A stretch of 64,000 nt of DNA from SpSt-539 sp964549445. Lineage in GTDB: Bacteria; Planctomycetota; Phycisphaerae; UBA1845; UTPLA1. Below are positions 26,239-34,616 of this stretch, piece by piece. Location: assembly GCA_964549445.1 (NCBI GenBank), contig CAZJVS010000001.1:62001-126000 (forward strand), written 5' to 3'. The notes beneath the pieces were generated by a model. It was given only the letters and a program-made list of their open reading frames with translations, did not search any database and was not told where the DNA came from. The first letter of the stretch is position 1. Every line of letters starts with the position of its first letter. The translations under genes were made by a program, and so were the position numbers.

Positions 26239-26268
26239 TTGCCGGGATGTTGGTGGCGGCCCTACACT
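26239..26268 (+). promoter_or_regulatory. Predicted promoter of cysC
   Basis: TTGCCG (26239-26244) and TACACT (26263-26268), spacer 18 bp. The expected start of transcription coincides with ATG 26275, and no ribosome site precedes that ATG, so the transcript may be leaderless. Confidence 0.45.
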
Positions 26269-26274
26269 GGCGGC

Positions 26275-26895
26275 ATGACTGAAATCAAAGCGACAAACGT
26301 TACGTGGCATCATGGGCATGTGGAGCGGGGGCAGCGCGAGAAGCTGCTGAAGCAGAAGGGCTGTACGGTGTGGCTGACGGGGCTGCCGTCGTCGGGGAAG
26401 TCGACGATCGGGTTTTCGCTGGAGCACTGGCTGGTGGAGCGCGGGCACCTGGCATACGTGTTGGATGGGGACAACATCCGGCATGGGCTGAACAAGAACC
26501 TCGGGTTCTCGGCGGAGGATCGGGCGGAGAATATCCGGCGGATCGGAGAGGTGGCGAAGCTGTTTGCCGACACGGGGGTGATTACCATTACGAGCTTTGT
26601 CAGCCCGTATCGGAAGGATCGAGACCTCGTGCGCGAGTTGCACGCGGCGGCGGGCGTTCCGTTTATCGAGGTGCACATCGATACTCCGGTGGCGGAATGC
26701 GAGAAGCGCGATCCGAAGGGGCTGTATGGCAAGGCGCGGGCGGGGCAGCTCAAAGGATTTACGGGTGTCGACGATCCGTACGAAGCGCCGGTGAAGGCGG
26801 AAATTGTGCTCAAGGCGGGGGAGATTGCGGTGGATGAGTGCGTGGGGCGGCTGGTGGAGGCGCTGGGGGAACGGGGGATTGTTCGGCAGCTCTAG
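26275..26895 (+). CDS. cysC: Adenylylsulfate (APS) kinase
   Basis: 206 residues. P-loop GLPSSGKST, then LDGDNIRHGLNKNLGFS (APS binding), RAENIRRIGEVAKLF, FVSPYRKDRD, and the lid-region DPKGLYGKARAG and FTGVDDPYEAP. All family hallmarks are present. It phosphorylates adenylylsulfate to PAPS in sulfate activation. No ATP sulfurylase subunits are nearby. The start at 26275 was chosen because the family begins with this KATNVTWHHG segment. Confidence 0.95.
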   Translation: MTEIKATNVTWHHGHVERGQREKLLKQKGCTVWLTGLPSSGKSTIGFSLEHWLVERGHLAYVLDGDNIRHGLNKNLGFSAEDRAENIRRIGEVAKLFADTGVITITSFVSPYRKDRDLVRELHAAAGVPFIEVHIDTPVAECEKRDPKGLYGKARAGQLKGFTGVDDPYEAPVKAEIVLKAGEIAVDECVGRLVEALGERGIVRQL

Positions 26896-26946
26896 CCTTG
26901 CGGCTGGGGGCTACGAATGCCACTACAATTACTGGCGAGGTGACGC

Positions 26947-28080
26947 ATGTCTCGGATGACCTCGCTTAGGACGCTCCTTTCCGACAACACGATGCCGGCG
27001 GCTGACGCGCTCATTGCGCGCGAGCGCGATCGGGACGGCGAAGAGGTCATCCGGTGTTTTGCCTGCGGGCATCGGTGTCTTGTTAAGGATGGTCGGGCGG
27101 GGGTTTGCCGGGTGCGATTCAACCGGGGTGGCGAGCTGCGCGTGCCGGCGGGGTACGTGGCCGGCGTTCAGATTGATCCGATTGAGAAGAAGCCGTTTTA
27201 TCACGCTTTTCCGGGGCGGGATGCGCTGTCGTTCGGGATGCTTGGGTGCGACTTTCACTGCGGGTATTGCCAGAACTGGGTCACGAGTCAAGCGCTGCGC
27301 GATGACGCAGCGGTGGGGCAGCCGGACTTTGTGCGGGCGGAGCAGCTTGTCGAGTTGGCTGTGCGGCAGCGAGTGCCGGTCATTGTGTCCACGTACAACG
27401 AGCCGCTGATCACGTCGGAGTGGGCGGTGGAGATTTTCAAGCTGGCGCGATCGCGCGGGATTGTGTGTGGCTACGTCAGTAATGGGAATGGAACGCCGCA
27501 GGTGTTGGAGTACATCCGGCCATTTGTGGACCTTTACAAGGTTGATCTGAAGGGGTTTGACGACAAGCACTACCGCGAGTTGGGGGGCGTATTGGCAAAC
27601 GTGCTGGAGACGATCAAGCTGCTAAAGCGGATGGGCTTCTGGGTGGAGATCGTGACGCTGGTGATTCCGGGGTTCAACGATTCGGATGATGAACTGAAGC
27701 AAATTGCGGGATTCCTGGCGTCGGTGTCGGTCGATATTCCGTGGCACATCACGGCGTTTCATCCGGACTACAAGATGGACATGACGCCGGCGACGCCGGT
27801 GGAGACGCTGCTGCGGGCGTATGAGTTCGGAAAGGCGGCGGGACTGCGATACTGCTATCCGGGGAACCTGCACGGGCGTGTCGGCACGCGCGAGAATACG
27901 TACTGCGCGGCGTGTGGGGAGTTGCTGATTCGACGGACGGGGTTTTACGTTGAAGAGAATCGGATGGGGCCGCATGGGGCGTGTCCGAAGTGCGGCGTGC
28001 GTGCTCCCGGCGTGTGGGAGGCGGCGGCTCCGCGGGTGTCGGCCGGGGACGGGATGCCGCGAAGAGTGGCACTAAGGTGA
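26947..28080 (+). CDS. amrS: AmmeMemoRadiSam-system radical SAM protein (AmrS-like)
   Basis: 377 residues. An N-terminal cysteine cluster (CFACGHRCLVKDGRAGVCRV) precedes a radical SAM core with CDFHCGYC (CxxxCxxC, ligating the 4Fe-4S cluster) in GMLGCDFHCGYCQNW. STYNEPLI, YVSNGNG and KVDLKGF follow as in the PFL-activase-like AmrS family. A C-terminal CAACGE...CPKCG pair may bind zinc. AmrS usually occurs with AmmeMemo proteins; those partners are not in the window. GAGG precedes ATG 26947. Confidence 0.88.
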   Translation: MSRMTSLRTLLSDNTMPAADALIARERDRDGEEVIRCFACGHRCLVKDGRAGVCRVRFNRGGELRVPAGYVAGVQIDPIEKKPFYHAFPGRDALSFGMLGCDFHCGYCQNWVTSQALRDDAAVGQPDFVRAEQLVELAVRQRVPVIVSTYNEPLITSEWAVEIFKLARSRGIVCGYVSNGNGTPQVLEYIRPFVDLYKVDLKGFDDKHYRELGGVLANVLETIKLLKRMGFWVEIVTLVIPGFNDSDDELKQIAGFLASVSVDIPWHITAFHPDYKMDMTPATPVETLLRAYEFGKAAGLRYCYPGNLHGRVGTRENTYCAACGELLIRRTGFYVEENRMGPHGACPKCGVRAPGVWEAAAPRVSAGDGMPRRVALR

Positions 28081-28091
28081 GATGACGGGCG

Positions 28092-29456
28092 TCAGTTCAC
28101 GCTTGCTCGTTCGCCGTTACCGCCAAGTATGCCGAAGCGGAAGGGCCTCTCGCGGAGCGGTGAGCCGGGAATAGCCGGTACTGAAATCTGTGCGGTGTAG
28201 GTTGCCGTAGTGCCGTCGAGCTGGGTGGTCTTGATTGCCAGTTGATAGTCTCCGGCGGTGAACTGGAAGCCATCATTGCGCGAGAGATGGGTGTAGCCGT
28301 TGTTGTGCCAGGTGTTGTACGTGTGACGTGCAATTTTGCCGGAAGGGTCGGTGACGGCAATTTCGCCGAGTTCGACGGGAGCGTCGAACTGGTGCTTGAA
28401 AATCAGGAAGACGTGGGGCTCGCCGTTCTCGACGTGATCCCATTGGATGGCCGCGGTGATGCGGGCGGCCGCGGCCGAGGGAGAATCAGGCGTCAGCGCG
28501 GCGATGGCCCGCTGCGGCGCTTCGAGTGGTTCGGCGGTGTAGCAGGCGAGAATCGAGCTTTCGAACGTGTCGTAGGACATCCAGAGTCGGCCGGCGTCGC
28601 CCCAGAATGTGCCGAAGCTGTTTTGCAGGCGGTATGCGCCGAGGCCCTTTGACTCATCGCCGATGTTGTCGTCGTAGCCGATCAGCAGCATGCCATGGCC
28701 GACGAGCTTGCCGGTTTTCTTGCTGACTTCAAACGGACCGCTGCCGTAATAGACATCGTTGCCCACGAGGTCGCCGAAACCGACGTAGAGGTGGCCCGAG
28801 AAGGCGACAGGGTGGCCGGCGGCGAGGTGCTGCTTAATTAGGTCGCGGTCGGTGGGGTGGATGTAGGTCCAGCTTCCGATTCTGAATTGCGGGTTGGGTG
28901 GGTCATCAAGGTTGACCTGATTCAGCACGTCGCACTCGGCGACGTAGGGGGCGGTTGTAATACTGACGGCGCCATATTTTGCCAAGTAATTGACGTAATT
29001 CACGTCCTTTGTGCCGACGGGGCAGGCGAGTTGCTGCTCGCGAAGCACGTATTCGTACAAGAACGCCGGGCTGATGAGGTGGTTGGCGTCGTTGATGCCC
29101 CATTGCTGCGCGATGTTGGCGGTGATGGAGCCGAGGCCGTATCCGAACGACCAAGCGATGCAGGAGCCGGGTGCACCCTGCGACGTGCAGGCGGAGCAAG
29201 GGCCCTGCTGGCCAACGGGGGGTGGCGAGGCGATCTGGGTTGAAGCAGGCTGGTTCGCGCCGGACGATGGCGCGAGTGCAAGCGGGCTGATGGCTTTCGG
29301 GAATGAGCGGATTTCGCGGGGCGAAGGGAGGATCGCGCCGTACAACTCGTCGTCGTAGGGATAGGCGGCGTCGTCGAACCACCAGAGGTTACAGCCACCA
29401 AGCGATGAGAAGACGACGAGCAGAGCGATACCGGCGACGTAGGTGAGTTTCGACAT
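28092..29456 (-). CDS. Papain-like (C1A) cysteine peptidase lipoprotein
   Basis: 454 residues. A lipoprotein signal (VVFSSLGGCN) precedes a C1A core. The oxyanion Gln and catalytic Cys have papain spacing in SQGAPGSCIAWSFG, His is in LVGHGMLLIGYDD, and Asn in YRLQNSFGTFWGDAG. A ~130-residue beta-rich C-terminal domain follows (VFLIFKHQFDAPVELGEIAV...). A short Pro-rich segment between anchor and core could be a reduced propeptide. It is probably held on the outer face of a membrane. It starts 50 bp after the TMK-like gene 1 stop, so it may be the last gene of that operon. Start set by the lipobox. Confidence 0.82.
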   Translation of the reverse strand: MSKLTYVAGIALLVVFSSLGGCNLWWFDDAAYPYDDELYGAILPSPREIRSFPKAISPLALAPSSGANQPASTQIASPPPVGQQGPCSACTSQGAPGSCIAWSFGYGLGSITANIAQQWGINDANHLISPAFLYEYVLREQQLACPVGTKDVNYVNYLAKYGAVSITTAPYVAECDVLNQVNLDDPPNPQFRIGSWTYIHPTDRDLIKQHLAAGHPVAFSGHLYVGFGDLVGNDVYYGSGPFEVSKKTGKLVGHGMLLIGYDDNIGDESKGLGAYRLQNSFGTFWGDAGRLWMSYDTFESSILACYTAEPLEAPQRAIAALTPDSPSAAAARITAAIQWDHVENGEPHVFLIFKHQFDAPVELGEIAVTDPSGKIARHTYNTWHNNGYTHLSRNDGFQFTAGDYQLAIKTTQLDGTTATYTAQISVPAIPGSPLRERPFRFGILGGNGERASVN

Positions 29457-29506
29457 CGCCCGATTGTACGGACTGGTACGACGGCAAATCAAACGACGCG
29501 CACGCG

Positions 29507-30289
29507 TCAGGAGGCTTTCTGCTGGATTGTCGGCGGGGGCGGCGCTTCGACGGGGGGGTTGTCGTCGGTCAATTCCTTTTCGATGGGTGTGGCGTAGAAG
29601 TGGCGCTTGGAGAAAAACCCGGAGACGATTTCGCGCATTTCGCTCTGGAGCTTCTCGGGCTTCTGGGTCGCGCTGAGCGAGTGGAAGTGAAACTCCTGGG
29701 CGAGGTTGTCGTATTCGCGGAGGAGGCGGGTCTGGTAGCGCTTGAAGCTGTTGTAGGGGTCGGAGCCCATCGACATGTCCATGCCGAACTCGAAGTAGTC
29801 GATGATGCCGCGCGAGATGACGCGGCGGATGAGGGTGGCGACGTCGATCTTCAGGTACATGACAAGGTGGGGGACGGGGGCGAAGCCGAAGAGGTCGCGA
29901 ACCCAGTGGCGATCGACGCCTCGAACGACGTCGCGGGCGAAGGCGGTGAAGACGTAGCGGTCGGCGAGGACGACGAAGCCGCTGCGGAGGGCGGGGATAA
30001 TCTCTTTTTCGAGGCGGTCCGCGAACTCGGCGGCATAGAGCAGCGAATAGGTGAGCGGGTTGAGCAGGCGGCCCTGCTTGGCTTCGGCGATGGTGCGGCC
30101 GATGAGGGGGCTGCGGGTCCAGCCGGTCTCGACGACGCCGTACCCCTGGACCTCGAGCCACTCGCGGAGCATGACGATCTGGGTCGTGCGGCCGACGCCG
30201 TCGGTGCCCTCGACGGTAATGAGGACGCCGGGGTACTCCGACTGCGGGAGGTAGGGGAGGCCTTTACCGAAGAACTGGAGTGAACTCAT
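29507..30289 (-). CDS. Thymidylate-kinase-like protein 1, Walker A Lys replaced by Arg
   Basis: 260 residues with the thymidylate kinase fold: P-loop region VEGTDGVGRTTQ, FVVLADRYVFTAFARDVVRG (DR motif), MYLKID, and a long lid segment YFEFGMD...SD...SF..YQTRLL.EYD. The invariant Walker A lysine is Arg (codon CGC at about 30200), which normally removes kinase activity. Otherwise it aligns along its whole length with the next gene, including the unusual GMD...EYD segment. It overlaps that gene by 4 bp (ATGA), so translation is coupled. It may be a regulatory partner of a heterodimer; that is inference. Confidence 0.75.
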   Translation of the reverse strand: MSSLQFFGKGLPYLPQSEYPGVLITVEGTDGVGRTTQIVMLREWLEVQGYGVVETGWTRSPLIGRTIAEAKQGRLLNPLTYSLLYAAEFADRLEKEIIPALRSGFVVLADRYVFTAFARDVVRGVDRHWVRDLFGFAPVPHLVMYLKIDVATLIRRVISRGIIDYFEFGMDMSMGSDPYNSFKRYQTRLLREYDNLAQEFHFHSLSATQKPEKLQSEMREIVSGFFSKRHFYATPIEKELTDDNPPVEAPPPPTIQQKAS

Positions 30290-30999
30290 GCAATCCTCGG
30301 GTTCTTAGTGTAGTTCGCGAGGCGACGCGAGGCGACGGAACGGACACTGCGCTGCTGATCGGCGATGTTGCCGGTCGCGTCGACGACGACGAAGTCGTTT
30401 TCCTTCGCCATGCGGTCGTACTCGTCGAGGATTCGGCCCTGGAAGATGCGGAAGCTCTCGACGGTGTCGGAGTGGAGATTGAGGTCCATGCCGGCTTCGA
30501 AGTCTTTCAATACTTGACGCGTCTGGGTGAGGCGTTTGACAGCGACTTCGATTGGAACGCGGAAGTAGTAGGCGATGTCGGGCTTGGGAGCGAAGCGGTA
30601 GACCTTCCGGACCCATTCGCGGTCGCAGCCGCGGACGACGTCGCGGGCGAAGGCGGTGAAGACGTAGCGATCGGCGAGAACGATCATACCGGCCTTGAGG
30701 GGCGGGATGATGTTCGTCACGAGGCGGTGGGCGAAGTCGGTCGCGTGAAGGATGCTGAAGGTTGTCGGCGTCAGACTGCGCTTTTTCTTACCCTTCTTCG
30801 TGGTTTTCTTGACGAGCTCCGCGGAGTTCCATTCGGTGAAGAAGACGCGGTAGCCAAGGGACTCGAGCCAGCGCTGCAGCAGGCGGATCTGAGTCGACTT
30901 GCCGGAGCCATCGATGCCTTCAACGATGATCAGACGGCCCGGGTAGTCGTGCGGCCTCAGGGTCGGTTCCAAGGTCGTCGTTTGCAGCGTCGTCGGCAT
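30286..30999 (-). CDS. Thymidylate-kinase-like protein 2
   Basis: 237 residues with an intact P-loop (VEGIDGSGKSTQ), VLADRYVFTAFARDVVRG and YYFRVP. The lid region DFEAGMDLNLHSD...ESF..FQGRILDEYD is longer than in housekeeping dTMP kinases. It should phosphorylate a nucleoside monophosphate; dTMP is the family default, but the shared unusual lid and operon context leave the substrate open. Its first 80 bases lie within the end of the phosphatase gene; GAGGAG 7 nt before ATG 30999 supports this start, and a shorter start would still overlap because the P-loop begins at about residue 22. Confidence 0.82.
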   Translation of the reverse strand: MPTTLQTTTLEPTLRPHDYPGRLIIVEGIDGSGKSTQIRLLQRWLESLGYRVFFTEWNSAELVKKTTKKGKKKRSLTPTTFSILHATDFAHRLVTNIIPPLKAGMIVLADRYVFTAFARDVVRGCDREWVRKVYRFAPKPDIAYYFRVPIEVAVKRLTQTRQVLKDFEAGMDLNLHSDTVESFRIFQGRILDEYDRMAKENDFVVVDATGNIADQQRSVRSVASRRLANYTKNPRIA

Positions 31000-32659
31000 C
31001 CGGGGTCTCCTCTGTCTCGGGCCGATCGAGACAGATTTCAAGCGGCCGATCGTAAGCGGCCGCGAAGAAGTCACTTTGGCGGTTTGCCATCCACAATTCA
31101 AGCTCGGCGTCCTTGTCGGTGTGGACGTGGACGCGGACACAGTCCGGAAGTATCTGACACGTTACGGACTCGACGACCGAATAGTGCGTGCGATCGAGGG
31201 CATTTGCGAGGCGGAGCAGGGGAATCAGCTTTCGCAGCACCCTGCGGTCGGCAGGCGCTAAGTTCTCGTAACTGTAGTGTGATTTTTTTGGTTTGCCTTT
31301 GCGATGGTAGCGAGCGAGGTTGGCGATAAGCTCGATTTCCTGCTCGTCGAAGCCTTTGAGGCCGCCGTTGCAGATGAGGTAGTAGGAGTGCTTGTGGTGG
31401 CCCCGGTGGGCGATGAGGTAGCCGATGTCGTGCAACAGGCAGCCGTAGCGGAGGAGTTCGCGGCAGCGCGGGTCGAGGCCGTGCAGCGCGGCGAGCTGGT
31501 CGAAAAGACTTTCGGCGAGTCGGGCGACCTTTTCGGCGTGGGCCGAGCGGTAGCCGCAACGCTCGGCGAGCTGGATGACGCTGCGGGTGCGGGGGTCGGG
31601 CCATGTCGCGCGGGCGCGGAGGTGGGCACGCTGGTGGGCGATGTGATCGAGGATGATGCCTTCGCGGAGGGCCATGTCGCAGAATTCAAGGCCAGGCAGA
31701 TCGAAGTGTTTCAGAAGAAGATTGAGGAGAATGGCACCCGGCAGAATCGAGTCGAGGCGCTGCGGGTCCATGCCTTCGATTTTGGCTCGCTGGTCGCGCT
31801 TGGTGCCTGAGAGGTCGTGCTGGAGGTCTTTCAATTCCTGACGGCTGACGCGGAGCTGGGTGACGGCGTCAATGTCTTTCGCGCCCCGCCGGTGGGCGCA
31901 GACGATGGCGATGTTTTCGGCGGTGCCCGAGGTCGCGATGAAGCGGGCGAAGGAGCGCTGGCCAATGCGGGTGAGGAGCGGTCGAAGCTGGCGCTCCAGG
32001 TGGCGTCGCAGGGACTTCAGCTCGCCGATCGTGGGCGGGTCGGACTTGAGGTAAAGCTCGGCGAGACGGGTTGAACCGAGCTTGACGGAGAGCAGGATCT
32101 CCGGCCGTTCGGCATTGCCGACGATGAGTTCGACGCTTCCGCCGCCGATGTCGACAATCAGGTTGTCGGCACTGCCGAGATCGACGGCGTGGCGGACGGC
32201 GAGGTAGATGAGCCGGGCTTCTTCCTCGGGAGTGATGACGTGGATGGGGAGGCCGAGGGCTTCGCGGACTTTTTCGACGAAGTCGCCGCCGTTGCGGGCT
32301 TCGCGGACGGCGCTGGTGGCTACGGCGCGGAGCCGGTAGACGCCCTTGAGGGCGGCCATCTTTGAGAAACGCGTGAGGGCGGCGAGGCCATCGGTCATGG
32401 CGCGCTCGGTCAGGAGATGGCGGGCGAAGCCGCCTTCGCCGAGGCGGACCATGTCCTTGTCGCGGCCGAGAATGTGGAAGTCGCCCTCGGGGGAAATCTC
32501 GACCATGACGAGATGGATGGAGTTGGTGCCGACGTCGATGGCGCCGAACTTGGCGGGCGGCGGCTTGCGCTGGACCCCGGCGCGGAGGCGCTCGAGGTCG
32601 TCGACGCCGACGGCGCCCGACTCCTGAACGACGGCGACGTTTTCGGCTAGCTGTTCCAA
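30920..32659 (-). CDS. Ppx/GppA exopolyphosphatase-type phosphatase with HD domain
   Basis: About 579 residues. The N-terminal ASKHA-type ATPase halves are AIDVGTNSIHLVMVE, VDIGGGSVELIVG and FIATSGTAENIA (about 35-330). The C-terminal HD region contains LLHDIGYLIAHRGHHKHSYY and LARYHRKGKPK. The family hydrolyses terminal phosphates of polyphosphate and/or pppGpp. The frame has no ATG near the conserved start: TTG 32659 is the best available, and an upstream start would have to lie inside the CHAD gene. It sits between the CHAD and TMK-like genes, supporting a polyphosphate role. Confidence 0.85.
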   Translation of the reverse strand: MEQLAENVAVVQESGAVGVDDLERLRAGVQRKPPPAKFGAIDVGTNSIHLVMVEISPEGDFHILGRDKDMVRLGEGGFARHLLTERAMTDGLAALTRFSKMAALKGVYRLRAVATSAVREARNGGDFVEKVREALGLPIHVITPEEEARLIYLAVRHAVDLGSADNLIVDIGGGSVELIVGNAERPEILLSVKLGSTRLAELYLKSDPPTIGELKSLRRHLERQLRPLLTRIGQRSFARFIATSGTAENIAIVCAHRRGAKDIDAVTQLRVSRQELKDLQHDLSGTKRDQRAKIEGMDPQRLDSILPGAILLNLLLKHFDLPGLEFCDMALREGIILDHIAHQRAHLRARATWPDPRTRSVIQLAERCGYRSAHAEKVARLAESLFDQLAALHGLDPRCRELLRYGCLLHDIGYLIAHRGHHKHSYYLICNGGLKGFDEQEIELIANLARYHRKGKPKKSHYSYENLAPADRRVLRKLIPLLRLANALDRTHYSVVESVTCQILPDCVRVHVHTDKDAELELWMANRQSDFFAAAYDRPLEICLDRPETEETPDADDAANDDLGTDPEAARLPGPSDHR

Positions 32660-32723
32660 CGTAGGCCCGTGGCTTGGAGGTTCCGCCGCATGGGGGTGAT
32701 TGGGTTCGAGAGGACGTTCGGCG

Positions 32724-33650
32724 TCAAGTTGTTGTCGCGGGCTGCGGAGTCTCGGCGCCTGGCTGGGCGCCGCGAAACCAGGCGGTCGCGCGAATGGCCG
32801 CATCGAAGGCGGGCCAGCTCTCATGAACGAGGCGGCGTTCGCTGTCGGCGGCCTGCAGGCGCTGCACGGCATATTCGAGAAGGCGAAGCGACCAGCCGGT
32901 TTGTCGGGCCAGGGTGTCCCGGCCGCGTGCAATGCGGCTGATCCAACGGGCGGCATTGAGGTGGTCGTTCCAGCGGCCGGTATGTTCCTGCATGTTGGTC
33001 AAGGTCTCGACGAGCGATTCGTCGGCTAGCGCGCCGACTCGATTGGCGAGTTCGGCACAGTATCGGGCGCGCTTCACGCGGATACGGATGAAGTGGAGGT
33101 CGCAGGAATCGGCGCTGCGCGGGTCGTGTGCCAGCACGACGGCAGCGAGCTTCTGAAACTGGGCGGCGAGGCGTTCGCCGAGCTGCTCCTGAGCGTCGTC
33201 GAAGCGGCGCTCGAAGCGCTCGCAGAGGCGGCCGACCTGCCGGACGAGGCGAGACGGAGCCAGTCGATGAGCGTCGCGCGTCGCAGAGGCAAGAACCCGA
33301 TCGCGCTTCCGTGTAAGCACACCTTCAAGCTGGGCGAGACTGCCGGGATCGAGGCCGGAGGTCGCCTGTGCAAGCGACATCTGGAGCACGTCGAGATCAC
33401 GGACCTCGCGGAAGCAATTTCGCAGGGCTCGCAAACCGCGTCGCGCGACTTTGACGTCGCCGCGATCGAGCCAAGGACGCATGACGACGAGGACCTCGTT
33501 CAGCCGGCGCGACGCGACGCGCGTGGCGTGGACTGCGTCCACGTCTCCCGAAAGCATTGCGGCGTCGCACTGATCGTTGAGGCGATCGAGCCGGTCCTGG
33601 GCGTAGGCGACGAGACTGTCAGAGAACGATGCGTCCTGGGCTTGTGACAT
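32724..33650 (-). CDS. CHAD-domain protein
   Basis: 308 residues, entirely helical. It carries the two CHAD signatures, AVHATRVASRRLNEVLVVM and LHFIRIRVKRARYCAELA, each with conserved His and basic residues that line a positively charged channel. CHAD domains bind polyphosphate and often localise to granules. No CYTH/triphosphatase domain is fused, so this is the stand-alone form. ATG 33650 follows GGAG by 6 nt. The downstream phosphatase starts 64 bp later. Confidence 0.88.
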   Translation of the reverse strand: MSQAQDASFSDSLVAYAQDRLDRLNDQCDAAMLSGDVDAVHATRVASRRLNEVLVVMRPWLDRGDVKVARRGLRALRNCFREVRDLDVLQMSLAQATSGLDPGSLAQLEGVLTRKRDRVLASATRDAHRLAPSRLVRQVGRLCERFERRFDDAQEQLGERLAAQFQKLAAVVLAHDPRSADSCDLHFIRIRVKRARYCAELANRVGALADESLVETLTNMQEHTGRWNDHLNAARWISRIARGRDTLARQTGWSLRLLEYAVQRLQAADSERRLVHESWPAFDAAIRATAWFRGAQPGAETPQPATTT

Positions 33651-33924
33651 GGCATGCTCCCGATCGCAACGACGTTCCTGAGTGGGCACGGCCGATCGAA
33701 TCGACCCGGACTGGCCGCGCGGGGACGAAGTATAACGGACCGGGCATTCGGCAGCGGCGAAGAAGTCGGCTACGAGCGTCCGAACCTGTGAATAACAGAA
33801 TCTTAGCGCAAGGTTTTTGCTGGTCCCGCGGGAGAGCGACTCACAAACAACAGGGCCGCATGATGTTGCGAGCGAGCATCGCATCGTCCGATAATGACTG
33901 GTCGAATTTATCGGGCAAGCGGGC

Positions 33925-34428
33925 CTACCCCTTCAGGCGGGCCATCTGGCGCGGCGTGAGCAGCCATTGTAATTTACCACGCAGTGGATCGGCAAAGTCG
34001 CTGATTGCGATGCATGCGACGCCGCCTTTCTTGAATTCAAGCTGGGCCGCGCGCGAGCCGGTCAGTAGATACGAGGCGAACTCGCCGAGGTAAGGCTGGT
34101 GGCCGACGAGCGCAACGCCTCGAAATTCGGCGTGGAGGCGAAGCTCTTCGACTACGGCGTCGAAGGAGCCGGTCGGGGCGAGCGCGTCGAGCGCTGACAG
34201 TCGCGAGGAAATGCCGAGCTCGGCTGCAACGATGTCGGCTGTCTGGGCGGCGCGTTCGAGCGGACTGGTCCAGACCGCGTCGATGTCGACGGCGAGGCGG
34301 CGGAGGGCGCGGGCGTTGCGTCGCATCTTTTTAATGCCCTCGGGGGTCAGCGCGCGGTCGGCGTCGGGGATCGGTTGATCCAGAGAACGATCCTCTGCGA
34401 TGGCGTGGCGAACGAGATACAGGTCCAT
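33925..34428 (-). CDS. sixA: SixA-type phosphohistidine phosphatase
   Basis: 167 residues of the short histidine-phosphatase branch: catalytic LVRHAIAED, TSPLERAAQTADI and VALVGHQPYLGEF with the second His. SixA removes phosphate from phosphohistidine, for example in phosphotransfer domains. A GGAGG sits 8 nt before ATG 34428. It heads the minus-strand cluster with CHAD, Ppx and the two kinases; 274 bp separate it from CHAD, so a separate promoter for the rest is possible. Confidence 0.88.
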   Translation of the reverse strand: MDLYLVRHAIAEDRSLDQPIPDADRALTPEGIKKMRRNARALRRLAVDIDAVWTSPLERAAQTADIVAAELGISSRLSALDALAPTGSFDAVVEELRLHAEFRGVALVGHQPYLGEFASYLLTGSRAAQLEFKKGGVACIAISDFADPLRGKLQWLLTPRQMARLKG

Positions 34429-34503
34429 GCCGGAGCCTCCGTTGGTTCTTATATTGCCGTTATTTATGGCGATTGGGAAGTACGCCGGTAGCGTTTGGAT
34501 GCG

Positions 34504-34532
34504 TTGACGGTTCGGGGGTAGAACGGTAGCGT
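34504..34532 (+). promoter_or_regulatory. Possible promoter of glutamate dehydrogenase
   Basis: TTGACG (34504-34509) and TAGCGT (34527-34532), spacer 17 bp; the -10 is weak. About 85 bp of leader would precede ATG 34617. Confidence 0.35.
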
Positions 34533-34616
34533 GTAAGGCCGATTCGCGGGGTTATGCCGTTGCCAATCGCCGCCGAATGAAGCAACGGATCGGGCCACGC
34601 GCAGGAGAGCGTCGGG

